Assembly: GCA_016872795.1 (NCBI GenBank)
Contig: VGYZ01000008.1
Span: 1 to 64,000, forward strand
Reading direction: 5' to 3'
Source: Planctomycetota bacterium
Lineage (GTDB): Bacteria > Planctomycetota > UBA1135 > GCA-002686595
Length of the DNA: 64,000 bases
Positions within the stretch are counted from its first letter, which is position 1. Every line of letters starts with the position of its first letter. Shown here piece after piece: positions 18,593 to 27,692 of the stretch. The translations under genes were made by a program, and so were the position numbers. The notes below the pieces were generated by a model. That model was not told where the DNA came from, did no database searches, and saw only the letters and a program-made list of their open reading frames with translations.

Positions 18593-20622
18593 CGCCTGCG
18601 GCTCTCGATCTCGGCGGCGAGGGCGCGTGCGCGCAGGATCTCCGAAGTGCTCCACGCCTGAGCGAAGGAACCGCCCGGACGATGCGGCGGATCTCCGTCG
18701 TACACCTCGCTCACGTGGTTCAGCCCGTGCGAGCGCGTCTCTTGCTCGAGGCCCGCGAGCAGCGCGCGCAGGTGCTCCGCCGTGCGGCGATTGCGCGGAT
18801 GGCAGCGCACGTAGGCCTCGCAGTGGAAGCCGAGCAGCCACGGCCAGGCGGTGCCCTGATGGTAGGCGCGGTCGCGTTCGAGCGGACCGCCCGCGTAGCG
18901 ACCTTGGTACGCCCGATCGCGGGGGCCGAGCGTGCGCAGGCCGCGCGGGGTGACGAGTTCGAGCTCGGAGCGCACGACGATGTCCGCGCGCTGCGCTTCG
19001 GAGAGGGGCGAGAACTCGAGCGCGGCGGCGAGCACCATGTTGGGCCGCACGCGCGTGTCGGCGACGCCGTCCTTCCATGTGTCCGCGAGATAGCGCGCTC
19101 GCGGGAGCCAGAAGCGCTCGAGGAACGCCTTGCCCGCGCGCTCCTTGCACGCCTTCCAGTGCTGCGCCTGGTCCTTGTCGTGCGCTCGCGTGGCGAGCTC
19201 CTCGAGGTACGCGAGCAGGAAGTACCACAGCGCGTTCAACTCGACCGCGAGCCCGTCGCGCGGCGTGACGGCGACTCCGTCGGCGACGGCGTCCATCCAA
19301 GTCGCGTTGAGCTTGCCGTCGCCCGCGAGCAGCAGCCCGGCCTCGTCCGCTCGCAGGCCCAGACCCGTGCCCTCGGCGTAGCGCGTCGCGATCTCGACCA
19401 GCGCCGCGCGCAGCGGCCCCTCGACCGTCGCGGCGTCACCGCCCGAGTGTTCGTACAGCCGCACGGCGCGCGCGAACCACAGCGATGCATCGACGGAGCC
19501 GTAGTGGCTCGCTGCGACGCTCGAGCCGAAGATGTTGGGCAACAGGCCGTCCTTGAGGAACGGCAGCACGCCCAAGAGCGCTTCCCCGCACTCCGCGACG
19601 CGGCCGCGCGCGAGCAGCAGGCCCGGCAGCGCGAGGAACAGGTCGCGGCCCCACTCGGTGAACCACGGGTAGCCCGCGATCACGCCGAGGCGCCCCGTGC
19701 GCGTGCGGAACAGGAAATCCTCGGCGCCGAGTTCGAGTCCAGCGGCGCCGGTGGCGCGCGCGGCTTCGAGGCTCTCGACGCGGCGGCGGGCGTGTTCGTC
19801 CCACAGGGCCGCGAGGTCGTCGGGCGGAAAATCGAGCGAAGCGCACAGCACGACGCTCTCGCCGGGGCGCAGGCGGATGCGGAACTGGCCCGGGCTGAAG
19901 TTGTCCTCGCGGTCGTCGTAGCCGCGCTCGCGGTCGGCCTTGTACTCGATGTCGCGATACCACACCGGATCGGCTTCGAACGCGCCTTCGCGGGCATCGA
20001 GCGCGACCGCCATCGCGGGCAGGCCGGGGTAGGGGCGCACGACGATCGAGCGACGCGTCGCCGTGGCGTAGCGCACTTCCGAATGCAGGTCGACATTCTC
20101 GACCGTGAGGGCATCGGCCTCGCGGAAGGCGAGCAGCGGTCGCACGCGCAGCTCGAGCTCGTCCTCGCCGCCTTCGAGCGTGTAGCGCACGAGCACGGTG
20201 GGGGAGCCGCGCGTCATCTGGATCGCGCGCGTGACGCGCGCCTCGCCGAAGCGGTGCGTCGACACGGGGAACGGCGCGAGCTCGAAGCGCTCGAGCGTCG
20301 CGTGGCCGCGCGGATGCCAAGTGCCGGGATAGCGCGCCATCGAGAGCGGGAAGTGGCCCTCGCCCGCCGGCCCGAGCGGCGTCTTGTCGAGCGCGTGCAC
20401 GCTCTCCTCGAGGCGCGAGAGGAACACGTGGCGCTTGTCCGTGCCCGGAAAAGTCGAGACCAAGAGCCCGTGGTAGCGGCGCGTGGGACACTGCAGGACC
20501 GTCGACGACGCGTAGCCGCCGAGGCCATCGGTCTCGAGCCATTCGCGAGTCAGGGCGAAGTCGAGCTCGAGCAGGCGCTCGCGCTCGATGGTGAGGAGCG
20601 GCTGGTTCAGGAGAGTGTCCAT
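18589..20622 (-). CDS. Glycogen debranching enzyme (amylo-alpha-1,6-glucosidase, GH133)
   Basis: 677 residues from the ATG at 20622; a GTG immediately before it (20625) is an equally possible start. The N-terminal domain carries EWLETDGLGGYASSTVLQ and RRYHGLLVS. The C-terminal (alpha/alpha)6 barrel contains WFTEWGRDLFLALPGLLL and NATWMDAV, the active-site segments of bacterial GH133 debranching enzymes. It hydrolyses alpha-1,6 branch points of glycogen so that phosphorylase can continue. It is the first gene of the operon. A TAGCCT element at 20641-20636 lies 13 nt before the ATG and could be the operon promoter. The 125-bp gap to the divergent vWA gene holds promoters in both directions. Confidence 0.92.
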   Translation of the reverse strand: MDTLLNQPLLTIERERLLELDFALTREWLETDGLGGYASSTVLQCPTRRYHGLLVSTFPGTDKRHVFLSRLEESVHALDKTPLGPAGEGHFPLSMARYPGTWHPRGHATLERFELAPFPVSTHRFGEARVTRAIQMTRGSPTVLVRYTLEGGEDELELRVRPLLAFREADALTVENVDLHSEVRYATATRRSIVVRPYPGLPAMAVALDAREGAFEADPVWYRDIEYKADRERGYDDREDNFSPGQFRIRLRPGESVVLCASLDFPPDDLAALWDEHARRRVESLEAARATGAAGLELGAEDFLFRTRTGRLGVIAGYPWFTEWGRDLFLALPGLLLARGRVAECGEALLGVLPFLKDGLLPNIFGSSVAASHYGSVDASLWFARAVRLYEHSGGDAATVEGPLRAALVEIATRYAEGTGLGLRADEAGLLLAGDGKLNATWMDAVADGVAVTPRDGLAVELNALWYFLLAYLEELATRAHDKDQAQHWKACKERAGKAFLERFWLPRARYLADTWKDGVADTRVRPNMVLAAALEFSPLSEAQRADIVVRSELELVTPRGLRTLGPRDRAYQGRYAGGPLERDRAYHQGTAWPWLLGFHCEAYVRCHPRNRRTAEHLRALLAGLEQETRSHGLNHVSEVYDGDPPHRPGGSFAQAWSTSEILRARALAAEIESRRR

Positions 20623-20720
20623 CACGGCGGGGGGCAGGCTACGGCGAAACGCCCGCCAACTGAAGCCGCACGGTGTCGCAGGGATGGAAAATCGAGGCGC
20701 GCGGGCCCGCGGACAGTGCC

Positions 20721-20726
20721 TAGACT
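20721..20726 (+). promoter_or_regulatory. Candidate -10 element of the vWA gene
   Basis: TAGACT inside CCTAGACTCCGG, 21 nt before the ATG at 20748. It matches the TAGNNT-TCCG pattern seen before the mutase (41937) and carboxylase (47437) genes. No good -35 is visible. Confidence 0.4.
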
Positions 20727-20747
20727 CCGGAATCCACGGGTTCCCAC

Positions 20748-22586
20748 ATGTTCGTCCACCCGCTCGGACTGCTCGCCCTGCTCGCCGTACCGATGGTCGT
20801 GGCGTTGCACCTCTTCCGGCGCCGGTTCGAGCCGCGGGCGGTCAGCGCGCTCTTTCTATGGCGCGTCGACGACCGCGAGCCCGTGGCGGGTCGCAAGCGC
20901 GAGCGGCTCGTGCAGAGCGCATCGCTGTGGTGCGAGATCGCGGCGGCGCTCGCGCTCGCACTGTGCTTCGCGGGACCGCGCGCGAGCTGCGTGGCCGCCA
21001 AGTCCGAGCACCTCGTCGTCGTGCTCGACTCCTCCGCCTCGATGGGCGCGGTGCGCGACGAGCGCAGCACGGCGCAGGCCACTGTCGAGCTCGTGCGCAA
21101 GCGCATCGACTCACTGTCGCGAGGCTCGCGCGTCACACTCGTGCGCAGCGGCCCGCGCCCGGCCTTGCTGGCGGGACCCGCAGCCTTCCCCGACGAGGCG
21201 CGCACTCGGCTCGACGAGTGGAAGCCGCTCGCCGCGCGCCACGACCTGCATCCCTCGCTCGCGCTCGGGCTCGAGCTCGCCGGCGGAGCGCGCGTGCTCG
21301 TCGTCAGCGACCAGTTCGAGCCCGAGGCCTTCCCGCCGAGTGTCGAGCTCGTGTCGGTAGGCGAGCCGCTCGACAACTGGGCCATCGTGCACGCGGTGCG
21401 CTCGCGCGAGGCGCGCAAGGAAGGCGGCAGCGCGGAGAAGGTGTTCCTCTCCGTCGCGAGCTTCGCGCGTGCGCCGCGGCGGCTGCCGGTGGTGATTCGC
21501 GCGGGCGACACGGAGATTGCGCGGCAGGAGGTGTCGCTCGGAGCGCGCGAGCGCGCGCATTTTTCGTTCGAGGTTCCGGCTGGCGTCGGCGCACTCAAGG
21601 TGCTCCTGCCGTCGGACGGGCTCGCCTGCGACAATGTGGCGCTGCTCGTGCCTCCGACGGCGCGCACGATCGCCCTGCACTCCGAGTTGCCGGAGGCGGA
21701 CGAGCGCGCGCTCGGGCTCGCAGGGCCTGGGGAACGCAACATCGCGCGTTGGACCGCGCTCGTGCCGCAGTCGATCGCGGCGGGATCGCTCGCGGGAGCG
21801 CATCTCGTACTCTCCCGCGGTCCACTGTCGGGGCCGGCGAGCTGGAATCTGTCGCTCGAGCCGCAGGGGAGCGCGCGGCGCGATCTCATCGGGCCGTTCC
21901 TCGTCGAGCGCGGGCATCCGCTGCTGGCCGGCGTGACGCTCGAGGGGCTGGTGTGGAGCATCGATCCGGAGCTCGTGCTGCCGGGCGTTCCGCTCGTTTC
22001 GGCGGGAAATCAGGCGATCCTCACGGAGGAGCGCAGCGGCGCGCGCGTCCTGTGGCGCATCAACCTCGATCCGGCGCGCTCGTCGCTGCAGCGCTCCCCT
22101 GACTGGCCGATCCTGCTCGCGAATCTCGCGGAGCTGCGGCGCGCGGAGCTGCCGGGTGCGGTGCGTCCGAACCTGCACATCGGCGAGAGCGTGCGCTATC
22201 GGCCCGGAGCGGAGCTCGTTCGTGCGGGCGGCGAAGAGCTCGCGCGCTACGAGCTCGAAGGGCCGCTCGGAGCGAGTGCTTCGACGAAACGCGAGGTCGC
22301 GGCGCTCGAAGAAGTCGTGGTCGACGGGCTCGAGGAGCCCGGGCTGTATCGGCTGTCGCACCAAGGTCGGCCGGTGGCCGACTTCGCGCTGTCGTATGTC
22401 GACGCAGCGGAGTCGGACCTCTCGACGGCACTGCCCGGCGCACGCGCGGCCGAGGGCGGCAGCGCGGAACTCGACACAGGGCTCTCCGGTGCCGAGCTCG
22501 CACTCGTCGCGCTGGCGGCGCTCGCGCTGCTCCTCGACTGGTGGTTCCTGCGGCGCTCGACGCGCGCCCTTCCGGGAGTGAGTTGA
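20748..22586 (+). CDS. BatA-type membrane protein with von Willebrand A domain
   Basis: 612 residues. The start FVHPLGLLALLAVPMVVALHLF is the BatA N-terminal membrane segment, a second hydrophobic helix lies near 60-80, and a C-terminal one near 582-600. Between them is a vWA domain with a metal-site motif DSSASM (DxSxS, about 92-97). A long region with GATase-like and beta-sandwich character follows, exposed outside the cytoplasm if the topology is read correctly. Such proteins occur with MoxR ATPases and DUF58 proteins, where the ATPase is thought to remodel or load metal sites through the vWA domain. It is followed after 3 bp by a second vWA gene. Confidence 0.85.
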   Translation: MFVHPLGLLALLAVPMVVALHLFRRRFEPRAVSALFLWRVDDREPVAGRKRERLVQSASLWCEIAAALALALCFAGPRASCVAAKSEHLVVVLDSSASMGAVRDERSTAQATVELVRKRIDSLSRGSRVTLVRSGPRPALLAGPAAFPDEARTRLDEWKPLAARHDLHPSLALGLELAGGARVLVVSDQFEPEAFPPSVELVSVGEPLDNWAIVHAVRSREARKEGGSAEKVFLSVASFARAPRRLPVVIRAGDTEIARQEVSLGARERAHFSFEVPAGVGALKVLLPSDGLACDNVALLVPPTARTIALHSELPEADERALGLAGPGERNIARWTALVPQSIAAGSLAGAHLVLSRGPLSGPASWNLSLEPQGSARRDLIGPFLVERGHPLLAGVTLEGLVWSIDPELVLPGVPLVSAGNQAILTEERSGARVLWRINLDPARSSLQRSPDWPILLANLAELRRAELPGAVRPNLHIGESVRYRPGAELVRAGGEELARYELEGPLGASASTKREVAALEEVVVDGLEEPGLYRLSHQGRPVADFALSYVDAAESDLSTALPGARAAEGGSAELDTGLSGAELALVALAALALLLDWWFLRRSTRALPGVS

Positions 22587-22589
22587 GCG

Positions 22590-25370
22590 ATGGGCTTCGT
22601 CCATCCCGAGCTCCTGTTGCTCGCGCTTCCGGCTGCTTTCGCGTGGTGGAAGCTGCGCGGGCGAGGCGTCGGCACGCAATTCGTGCGCGCGCTCGCGCTC
22701 GCCGCGCTCGTGCTCGCGGCCGGATCACCGTATCTGCGCCTCGGAGAGTCGGGTCGCGACCTCGTCGTCGTGGTCGACCGCTCGCGCTCGATGCCGAGCG
22801 AGACGGACGCGACCGTGCGCGAGATCCTGCGACTCGCCGAAGAGCTGCGCAGCGAAGGCGACCGCGTCGGAGTCGTCACCTTCGGCGGCAACGCCGCGAT
22901 CGAGCAATTGCCGCAGCGTGACGCGCGCTTTCAGGACTTCCAGCGCGCGCTCGACATCGATGCGTCCGATGTCGGCGGTGCGCTGGACGCGGCGCTGGCT
23001 CTCGTTCCGCGCGAGCGCGAAGGTTCGCTGCTGCTCGTTTCCGATGGGGAGTCCAATGGTCGCGACCCGATCGCCGTGGCGCGCTCGGCGTTTGCGCGCG
23101 GCGTGCGCATCGATGTGCGTCCGCTGGTGCGCGGCGCGGAGCCGGATCTCGCTGTCGATCGCATCGAATTGCCGCCCGAGGTCGGTGCCGGCGAGCCGTT
23201 CCAGGCGAGCGCGTGGGTGCGCGCGGATGCAGCCATCGAGGCGGACTACGAGCTCGTCCGCGACGGCGAAGTGCTCGCGCGCGGCCGACGGCGTTTCGAG
23301 GCAGGGCTGACCCGCATTCCGTTCCGCGATCGCCTCGCGAAGGCCGGCGTCGCGCAGTATCGACTGCGGCTCTCGGGCCACGCGGACCGTGCGCCGGAGA
23401 ACGACACGGGACTCGGCGCCGTGCGCGTGGCCGGGCAGCGCTCGGTGCTCGTCGTGAACCACGACGGCGCGGAAGACACTCTCGCGCGGGCTCTGCGCCG
23501 AGCCGCCATTCCGGTCGTCGTGGCTGCGCCAGAGAGCGCGGGTCTCGATCGCATCGGACTCACGCGCCATCGCGCGGTGATCCTGGAAAATGTCGCGGCG
23601 GACCGCGTCGGCGGCGACGGTATGCGCGCGCTGCGTGAGTTCGTGCTCGAGCGCGGTGGCGGCGTCCTGATGACGGGCGGGGAAGCGAGCTTCGGCATCG
23701 GAGGCTGGCACCTCTCGCCGGTCGACGAGGTGTTGCCCGTGTCGATGGAGATGCGTCAAGAGACGCGCAAGATCGGCGTCGCACTGTGCGTCGCGCTCGA
23801 CCGCTCGGGTTCGATGGCGGCGGAGGCGTCGCCGGGCGTCGCGAAGATGCAGCTCGCCAATCTCGGCACCTGCGCCGCGATCGAGCAACTCTCGGGCCTC
23901 GATTCGGTGGCCGTGATCGCCGTCGATTCCTCCGCGCACACCGTGCAGCCGCTCGTGCGCGTCGAGGACAAGGGCCCGATTCTCGCGCGCGTGCGCAGCA
24001 TCGAGAGCATGGGCGGCGGCATCTTCACGTACACGGCGCTGCTTGCCGCGGGTCGCGAGCTCGAGAAGTCCGAGCAGCGCAATCGTCACATCATCCTGTT
24101 CGCGGATGCAGCCGACGCGGAAGAACCGGAGCGCGTGCCCGAGCTGCTCTCGCGCTTCGCGCAGATGAACATCACCGTGTCCGTGGTCGCGCTCGGAACG
24201 CCGAGCGACGCGGACGCGGAGTTCCTGCGCAGCATTGCGCGCGCGGGGAGCGGGGAGTGCTACTTCACGCTCGATCCCAACGAGCTGCCGCGGCTCTTCG
24301 CGCAGGACACGATGCGCATCGCGCGCTCGACATTCGTCGACGAGCCCGCGGCGACGCGCGTGCTGCCGGACCTCTACGGTCTGGGCGAGCTCGATCCCTC
24401 GGCCGGTTTTCCGAGCTTGGGTGGCCACAATGTCGTGTGGCTGCGCCCCGAAGCGACCGTGGGCGCACTTGTGCAAGGTGAGTTCTCCACCCCGGCCTTC
24501 GCCTTTGCGTATCGCGGGCTCGGCCGCAGCGCGGCGTTCGCCGGCGAGCTCGGTGGTCGCTTCGGAGCGGATGTCGCCGCATGGCCCGGTTTCCCGAGCT
24601 TCTTCGTCACGGTCGCGCGCTGGCTCTCCGGTCAGGAGGAGCCAGGGGAGATCTTCGCCAATGCGGTGCGCGACGGCCGCGACGGCGTGATCTCGGTCGA
24701 GGTCGATCCGAGTGCGGCACAGCCACCGGATCTGTCCCGCGCGCGCGTGCGCATCACGGGTGCCGACGGGGCGACGAGCTCGATTCCGCTCGAGCGCGTG
24801 GGAGAGAACCGCTACGAGGCGCGCGCTCCACTCGCGCGCGCGGGCGTGTTGCTCGGCTCGGTCGTGCTCGGGCGCGATGAGCGCGGCGAGGAGCGCATGC
24901 TTGCGCTGCCGCCGCTCGCGCTGCCCTACAGCCCTGAGTTCGAGCGCAGCGCGGATCCGCGCCGCGGCGAGCGGCTCATGCGTGCGATTGCGCGCGAGTC
25001 CGGAGGCGAGGTGTCGCCGCCGCTCGGGACCCTGCTGCGCGGCGAGCGCGAGGCGCGCATCTGGCGCGTCGTGCGGCGCGAGCTCGTGCTCGCGGCCCTG
25101 TTGTTGCTCCTGCTCGAGATCGCCGCGCGACGCTTGCAGCTCTGGGGCGGATTCGAAGCGCTCCTCCAGCGACTGCTCGGTCGCTGGCGACGGGTGCGGG
25201 CTGCCAGTTGGACGCCGGAGTCCGCGGGTGGGGGCAGCACGGAACCGAGCGTTGCACGGAGCGAAGCGCCGCCGAGCGCGCCGTCGCCAAGGGCGCAGGC
25301 AGAAGGCGCGAACCTCGACGATGCCCTCTCAAAGGCGCGCCGCAGCGCGCGTCGCGAGCTCGATCGCTAG
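22590..25370 (+). CDS. Membrane protein with two vWA domains and a GATase-like domain
   Basis: 926 residues. Two hydrophobic helices occur near the N-terminus (about 8-20 and 31-46). vWA domain 1 starts at DLVVVVDRSRSM (about 59). A GATase1-like segment (about 285-380) contains FVLERGGGVLMTGGEASFG. vWA domain 2 starts at VALCVALDRSGSM (about 395). Both metal sites keep DxSxS. A further C-terminal region with GFPSFFVTVARWL precedes a last hydrophobic helix (about 830-850) and a polar tail. It is the second gene of the plus-strand arm. Its TAG stop shares the palindrome CTAG with the stop of the convergent DUF58 gene, so the two coding regions overlap by 3 bp. Function as part of a MoxR-vWA assembly system is inferred. 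Confidence 0.87.
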   Translation: MGFVHPELLLLALPAAFAWWKLRGRGVGTQFVRALALAALVLAAGSPYLRLGESGRDLVVVVDRSRSMPSETDATVREILRLAEELRSEGDRVGVVTFGGNAAIEQLPQRDARFQDFQRALDIDASDVGGALDAALALVPREREGSLLLVSDGESNGRDPIAVARSAFARGVRIDVRPLVRGAEPDLAVDRIELPPEVGAGEPFQASAWVRADAAIEADYELVRDGEVLARGRRRFEAGLTRIPFRDRLAKAGVAQYRLRLSGHADRAPENDTGLGAVRVAGQRSVLVVNHDGAEDTLARALRRAAIPVVVAAPESAGLDRIGLTRHRAVILENVAADRVGGDGMRALREFVLERGGGVLMTGGEASFGIGGWHLSPVDEVLPVSMEMRQETRKIGVALCVALDRSGSMAAEASPGVAKMQLANLGTCAAIEQLSGLDSVAVIAVDSSAHTVQPLVRVEDKGPILARVRSIESMGGGIFTYTALLAAGRELEKSEQRNRHIILFADAADAEEPERVPELLSRFAQMNITVSVVALGTPSDADAEFLRSIARAGSGECYFTLDPNELPRLFAQDTMRIARSTFVDEPAATRVLPDLYGLGELDPSAGFPSLGGHNVVWLRPEATVGALVQGEFSTPAFAFAYRGLGRSAAFAGELGGRFGADVAAWPGFPSFFVTVARWLSGQEEPGEIFANAVRDGRDGVISVEVDPSAAQPPDLSRARVRITGADGATSSIPLERVGENRYEARAPLARAGVLLGSVVLGRDERGEERMLALPPLALPYSPEFERSADPRRGERLMRAIARESGGEVSPPLGTLLRGEREARIWRVVRRELVLAALLLLLLEIAARRLQLWGGFEALLQRLLGRWRRVRAASWTPESAGGGSTEPSVARSEAPPSAPSPRAQAEGANLDDALSKARRSARRELDR

Positions 25371-26215
25371 CTCGACGGCACCAGCAGGCCGGCGGGAGCG
25401 AGCCGTTCGCGGCACAGGCGCTCGAGCGGCTCGGTCGCTTGCAGCGTGACGAACAGCGCGCCAGCGCGGCGTGCTTCCGCCGCCAGAGCGTCCGTGAGCC
25501 GTGCGAGTCGCTCGAGATAGCGGCGCACCGTGGATTCATCGAGCACGAGGTCGAGAGTCTCGCCGCTCTCGCAGTCGATCATGCGCCGCGCGCTGCCGAT
25601 GGGCGGGGCCGCTTCTTCCTCGGAGAGCAGCTGCACGAACGCGAGCGCCCCGGAGCGCGTGGACAGCGAGGTGACGAGCTCGCGCGGCTCGTGGGGCGCG
25701 AGGAAGTCGCTGATCACGACGGTCATGGCCCCGCGGCGGCACAATCCGCTCGCTGCTCGCAGCGCCTCGGCGATCCCGCTGCGGCTCTCGAAGGACATGC
25801 CATCGCGGCCGAACTCCGCAATCGACACCGGGCGCGGCACATCCTCGAGGCATACGAGCGCGGGCTCCGCGCCGGACTCCACCGCAGCGCGCGAAAACAA
25901 CGCGGCGAGATCGAGCGCGAGCTGGGCCTTGCGCTCATCGATCGCCATCGAGCGCGAGCCATCGACGAGGATCTCGCAGCGCGCGAGCACTTCTTCACGC
26001 CACTGTCGCACGAGCAGAGTGTCCGTGCGCGCATAGGCGCGCCAGTCGAGGTGCCGCACGTCGTCGCCGGGCTCGTAGCTGCGCCGATCGTGGAACTCGA
26101 GGCTGGAGCCCGTGCCGCGACCTACGCGTTCGCCCGCAGGCCCCCGCGGAGGCACGTGCGCGAAGCCGAGCTTCCACGACTCGCCGAGGGCGAAAGCGTC
26201 AGGCGCGGGGCGCAT
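25367..26215 (-). CDS. DUF58 domain protein
   Basis: 282 residues from the ATG at 26215. The DUF58 signature is clear: SSLEFHDRRSYEPGDDVRHL followed by DWRAYARTDTLLVRQWREE (about 38-75). A degenerate vWA-like fold follows, starting CEILVDGSRSM (about 80). DUF58 proteins are encoded beside MoxR ATPases in most bacteria; a role as adaptor between ATPase and vWA membrane proteins is proposed for the family. The start overlaps the end of the ABC permease by 17 bp, so it is the last gene of the minus-strand arm. Its stop shares CTAG with the convergent vWA gene. Confidence 0.88.
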   Translation of the reverse strand: MRPAPDAFALGESWKLGFAHVPPRGPAGERVGRGTGSSLEFHDRRSYEPGDDVRHLDWRAYARTDTLLVRQWREEVLARCEILVDGSRSMAIDERKAQLALDLAALFSRAAVESGAEPALVCLEDVPRPVSIAEFGRDGMSFESRSGIAEALRAASGLCRRGAMTVVISDFLAPHEPRELVTSLSTRSGALAFVQLLSEEEAAPPIGSARRMIDCESGETLDLVLDESTVRRYLERLARLTDALAAEARRAGALFVTLQATEPLERLCRERLAPAGLLVPSS

Positions 26216-27692
26216 CTTCGGCCTGCTGCACGCGAGAGGCGCGAGCGCGAAGGACCTCCCGCAGACCGGCGAACACGCGCGGGGCATTCACGAGGAGCGC
26301 GAGCAGCAGCGCGAGCCCGAGCACTGCATACGTGAACGGAGACGGTGCGCCGAACTGGATGTCGTAGAGCGTCGAGAACGGATTGAGCGGGTGCGAGAGC
26401 GCGCTGCCGGGACCACTCCCAAAGAACATCGACAGCATCGCTGGAATCACGATGCCGACTGGAATCGCCACGACCATCAGGATGCGCAGCAGCACGCGTG
26501 CCGAACGTCGCTGCACGAAGTACGCCGCCACGCCGGCGGGTAGCACGGTGTAGGCGAGCAAGTACGCATACAGGGCGGCCACGGCGAGCACCGAGTTGTC
26601 GAGGCGCAGTGCTCTGGAAGCCGTGAACCCGAGCGCGATCTGCGACGTGACCACAGCGAGCAGCGCTTGCAGGAAGCACAGCGTCGCGGCGCGCCCACCA
26701 CCGGGCAGGAACGGAGCCGAGAGCAGAGTCGCGAGTGTGCCCTTGGGGCCCACCGCGCTCGCGCGTCGACCGAGCTCTTCCGGCTCCGTCGAGGAGATCA
26801 GCCACGGGAAGAAGAGCAGCGCCGCCGCGCCGGAATGGCAGGCAAAAATGGACTCGGAATCGCCGAACTGTTGGACGAGCCACGCACCCCAGGCGCTGGC
26901 GAACAGCACGAGCACGGTGCTCATCACGCGCAGCGGCGTGGAACGGTTCTCTTCCTCGTGTGCGAAGCGGCCGAGTGCGATTGACTGCGCGAGCAGCGCG
27001 ACGACGACCGCGACCGTCAGGTAGGCGACGAATGCGACTTGCCCCTCGATCGAGCTCAACACCTGCGGCTCAAAGGTGATGCCCGCGGCGAGTCCCATCG
27101 ACATGCCCCACGCGGCGATCAGTCCGGCGCCGAAGAGTGCCATGAGCACGACGCGCATGACCTTGTTCGTGGCGAGGCTCGAGGCCGCGATGCCGACGAA
27201 CGTCAGCGCGACCGACGTCGCCACGGACCCGGCGAGGATCACTCCGACGGAGCCCAAATCGATGCCGTTCAGCAGGAACGCGAAGACGAGGAACGGGCCG
27301 AAGGCCGAGTAGTAGAGCAGCGCTTGGATCAGCGCGGAGAGCAGCTTGCCCTGCACGATTTGGCGCGGGCGCAGGTTCGAGATGATCAGCAGGTCGTAGG
27401 TGTTCTCGTCCCACTCCGCGCTCGTCGCGAGGAAGGCCGAGAAGGGCACGAAGCAGTGCACGGCGGCTGATAGCACGCCGAAGATCGCCATGAAGAACAC
27501 GCGCCCAGTTTCGACGAAGGAGATCTCGTCGATGGCGGACACGATGCCCACGCCGATCAGGGTTCCGACGAGCAGCGTGATCCAGAACAGCACGCGGAAG
27601 TACTTGCCGCGCAGGGCTTGGCGCACTTCCTTGACGAGAATCGGGTTGACCCGGTCCTCGAGGCGCACTCCGGTCGTGGCGGGAGCGTTCAT
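26199..27692 (-). CDS. ABC-2 type transporter permease
   Basis: 497 residues, start ATG at 27692 overlapping the stop of the ATPase gene (ATGA). The N-terminus reads LEDRVNPILVKEVRQALRGKYF, a typical ABC-2 permease opening, followed by about 11-12 hydrophobic helices, including FRVLFWITLLVGTLIGVGIV and LSAAVHCFVPFSAFLATSA. The cytoplasmic segment EWDENTYDLLIISNLRPRQIVQGKLLSA is the coupling-helix region of the family. With the ATPase upstream it forms an ABC-2 exporter of unknown substrate. Its place inside the MoxR/DUF58 operon suggests it moves or positions something needed by that system. Confidence 0.88.
   Translation of the reverse strand: MNAPATTGVRLEDRVNPILVKEVRQALRGKYFRVLFWITLLVGTLIGVGIVSAIDEISFVETGRVFFMAIFGVLSAAVHCFVPFSAFLATSAEWDENTYDLLIISNLRPRQIVQGKLLSALIQALLYYSAFGPFLVFAFLLNGIDLGSVGVILAGSVATSVALTFVGIAASSLATNKVMRVVLMALFGAGLIAAWGMSMGLAAGITFEPQVLSSIEGQVAFVAYLTVAVVVALLAQSIALGRFAHEEENRSTPLRVMSTVLVLFASAWGAWLVQQFGDSESIFACHSGAAALLFFPWLISSTEPEELGRRASAVGPKGTLATLLSAPFLPGGGRAATLCFLQALLAVVTSQIALGFTASRALRLDNSVLAVAALYAYLLAYTVLPAGVAAYFVQRRSARVLLRILMVVAIPVGIVIPAMLSMFFGSGPGSALSHPLNPFSTLYDIQFGAPSPFTYAVLGLALLLALLVNAPRVFAGLREVLRARASRVQQAEDAPRA

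Noticed and set aside
12291-20542. Very long open frames opposite or alongside the glycogen genes
   Set aside because: They arise from the high GC content; their translations are Arg/Ala/His-rich without domain motifs, and the real genes show motifs and 4-bp couplings.
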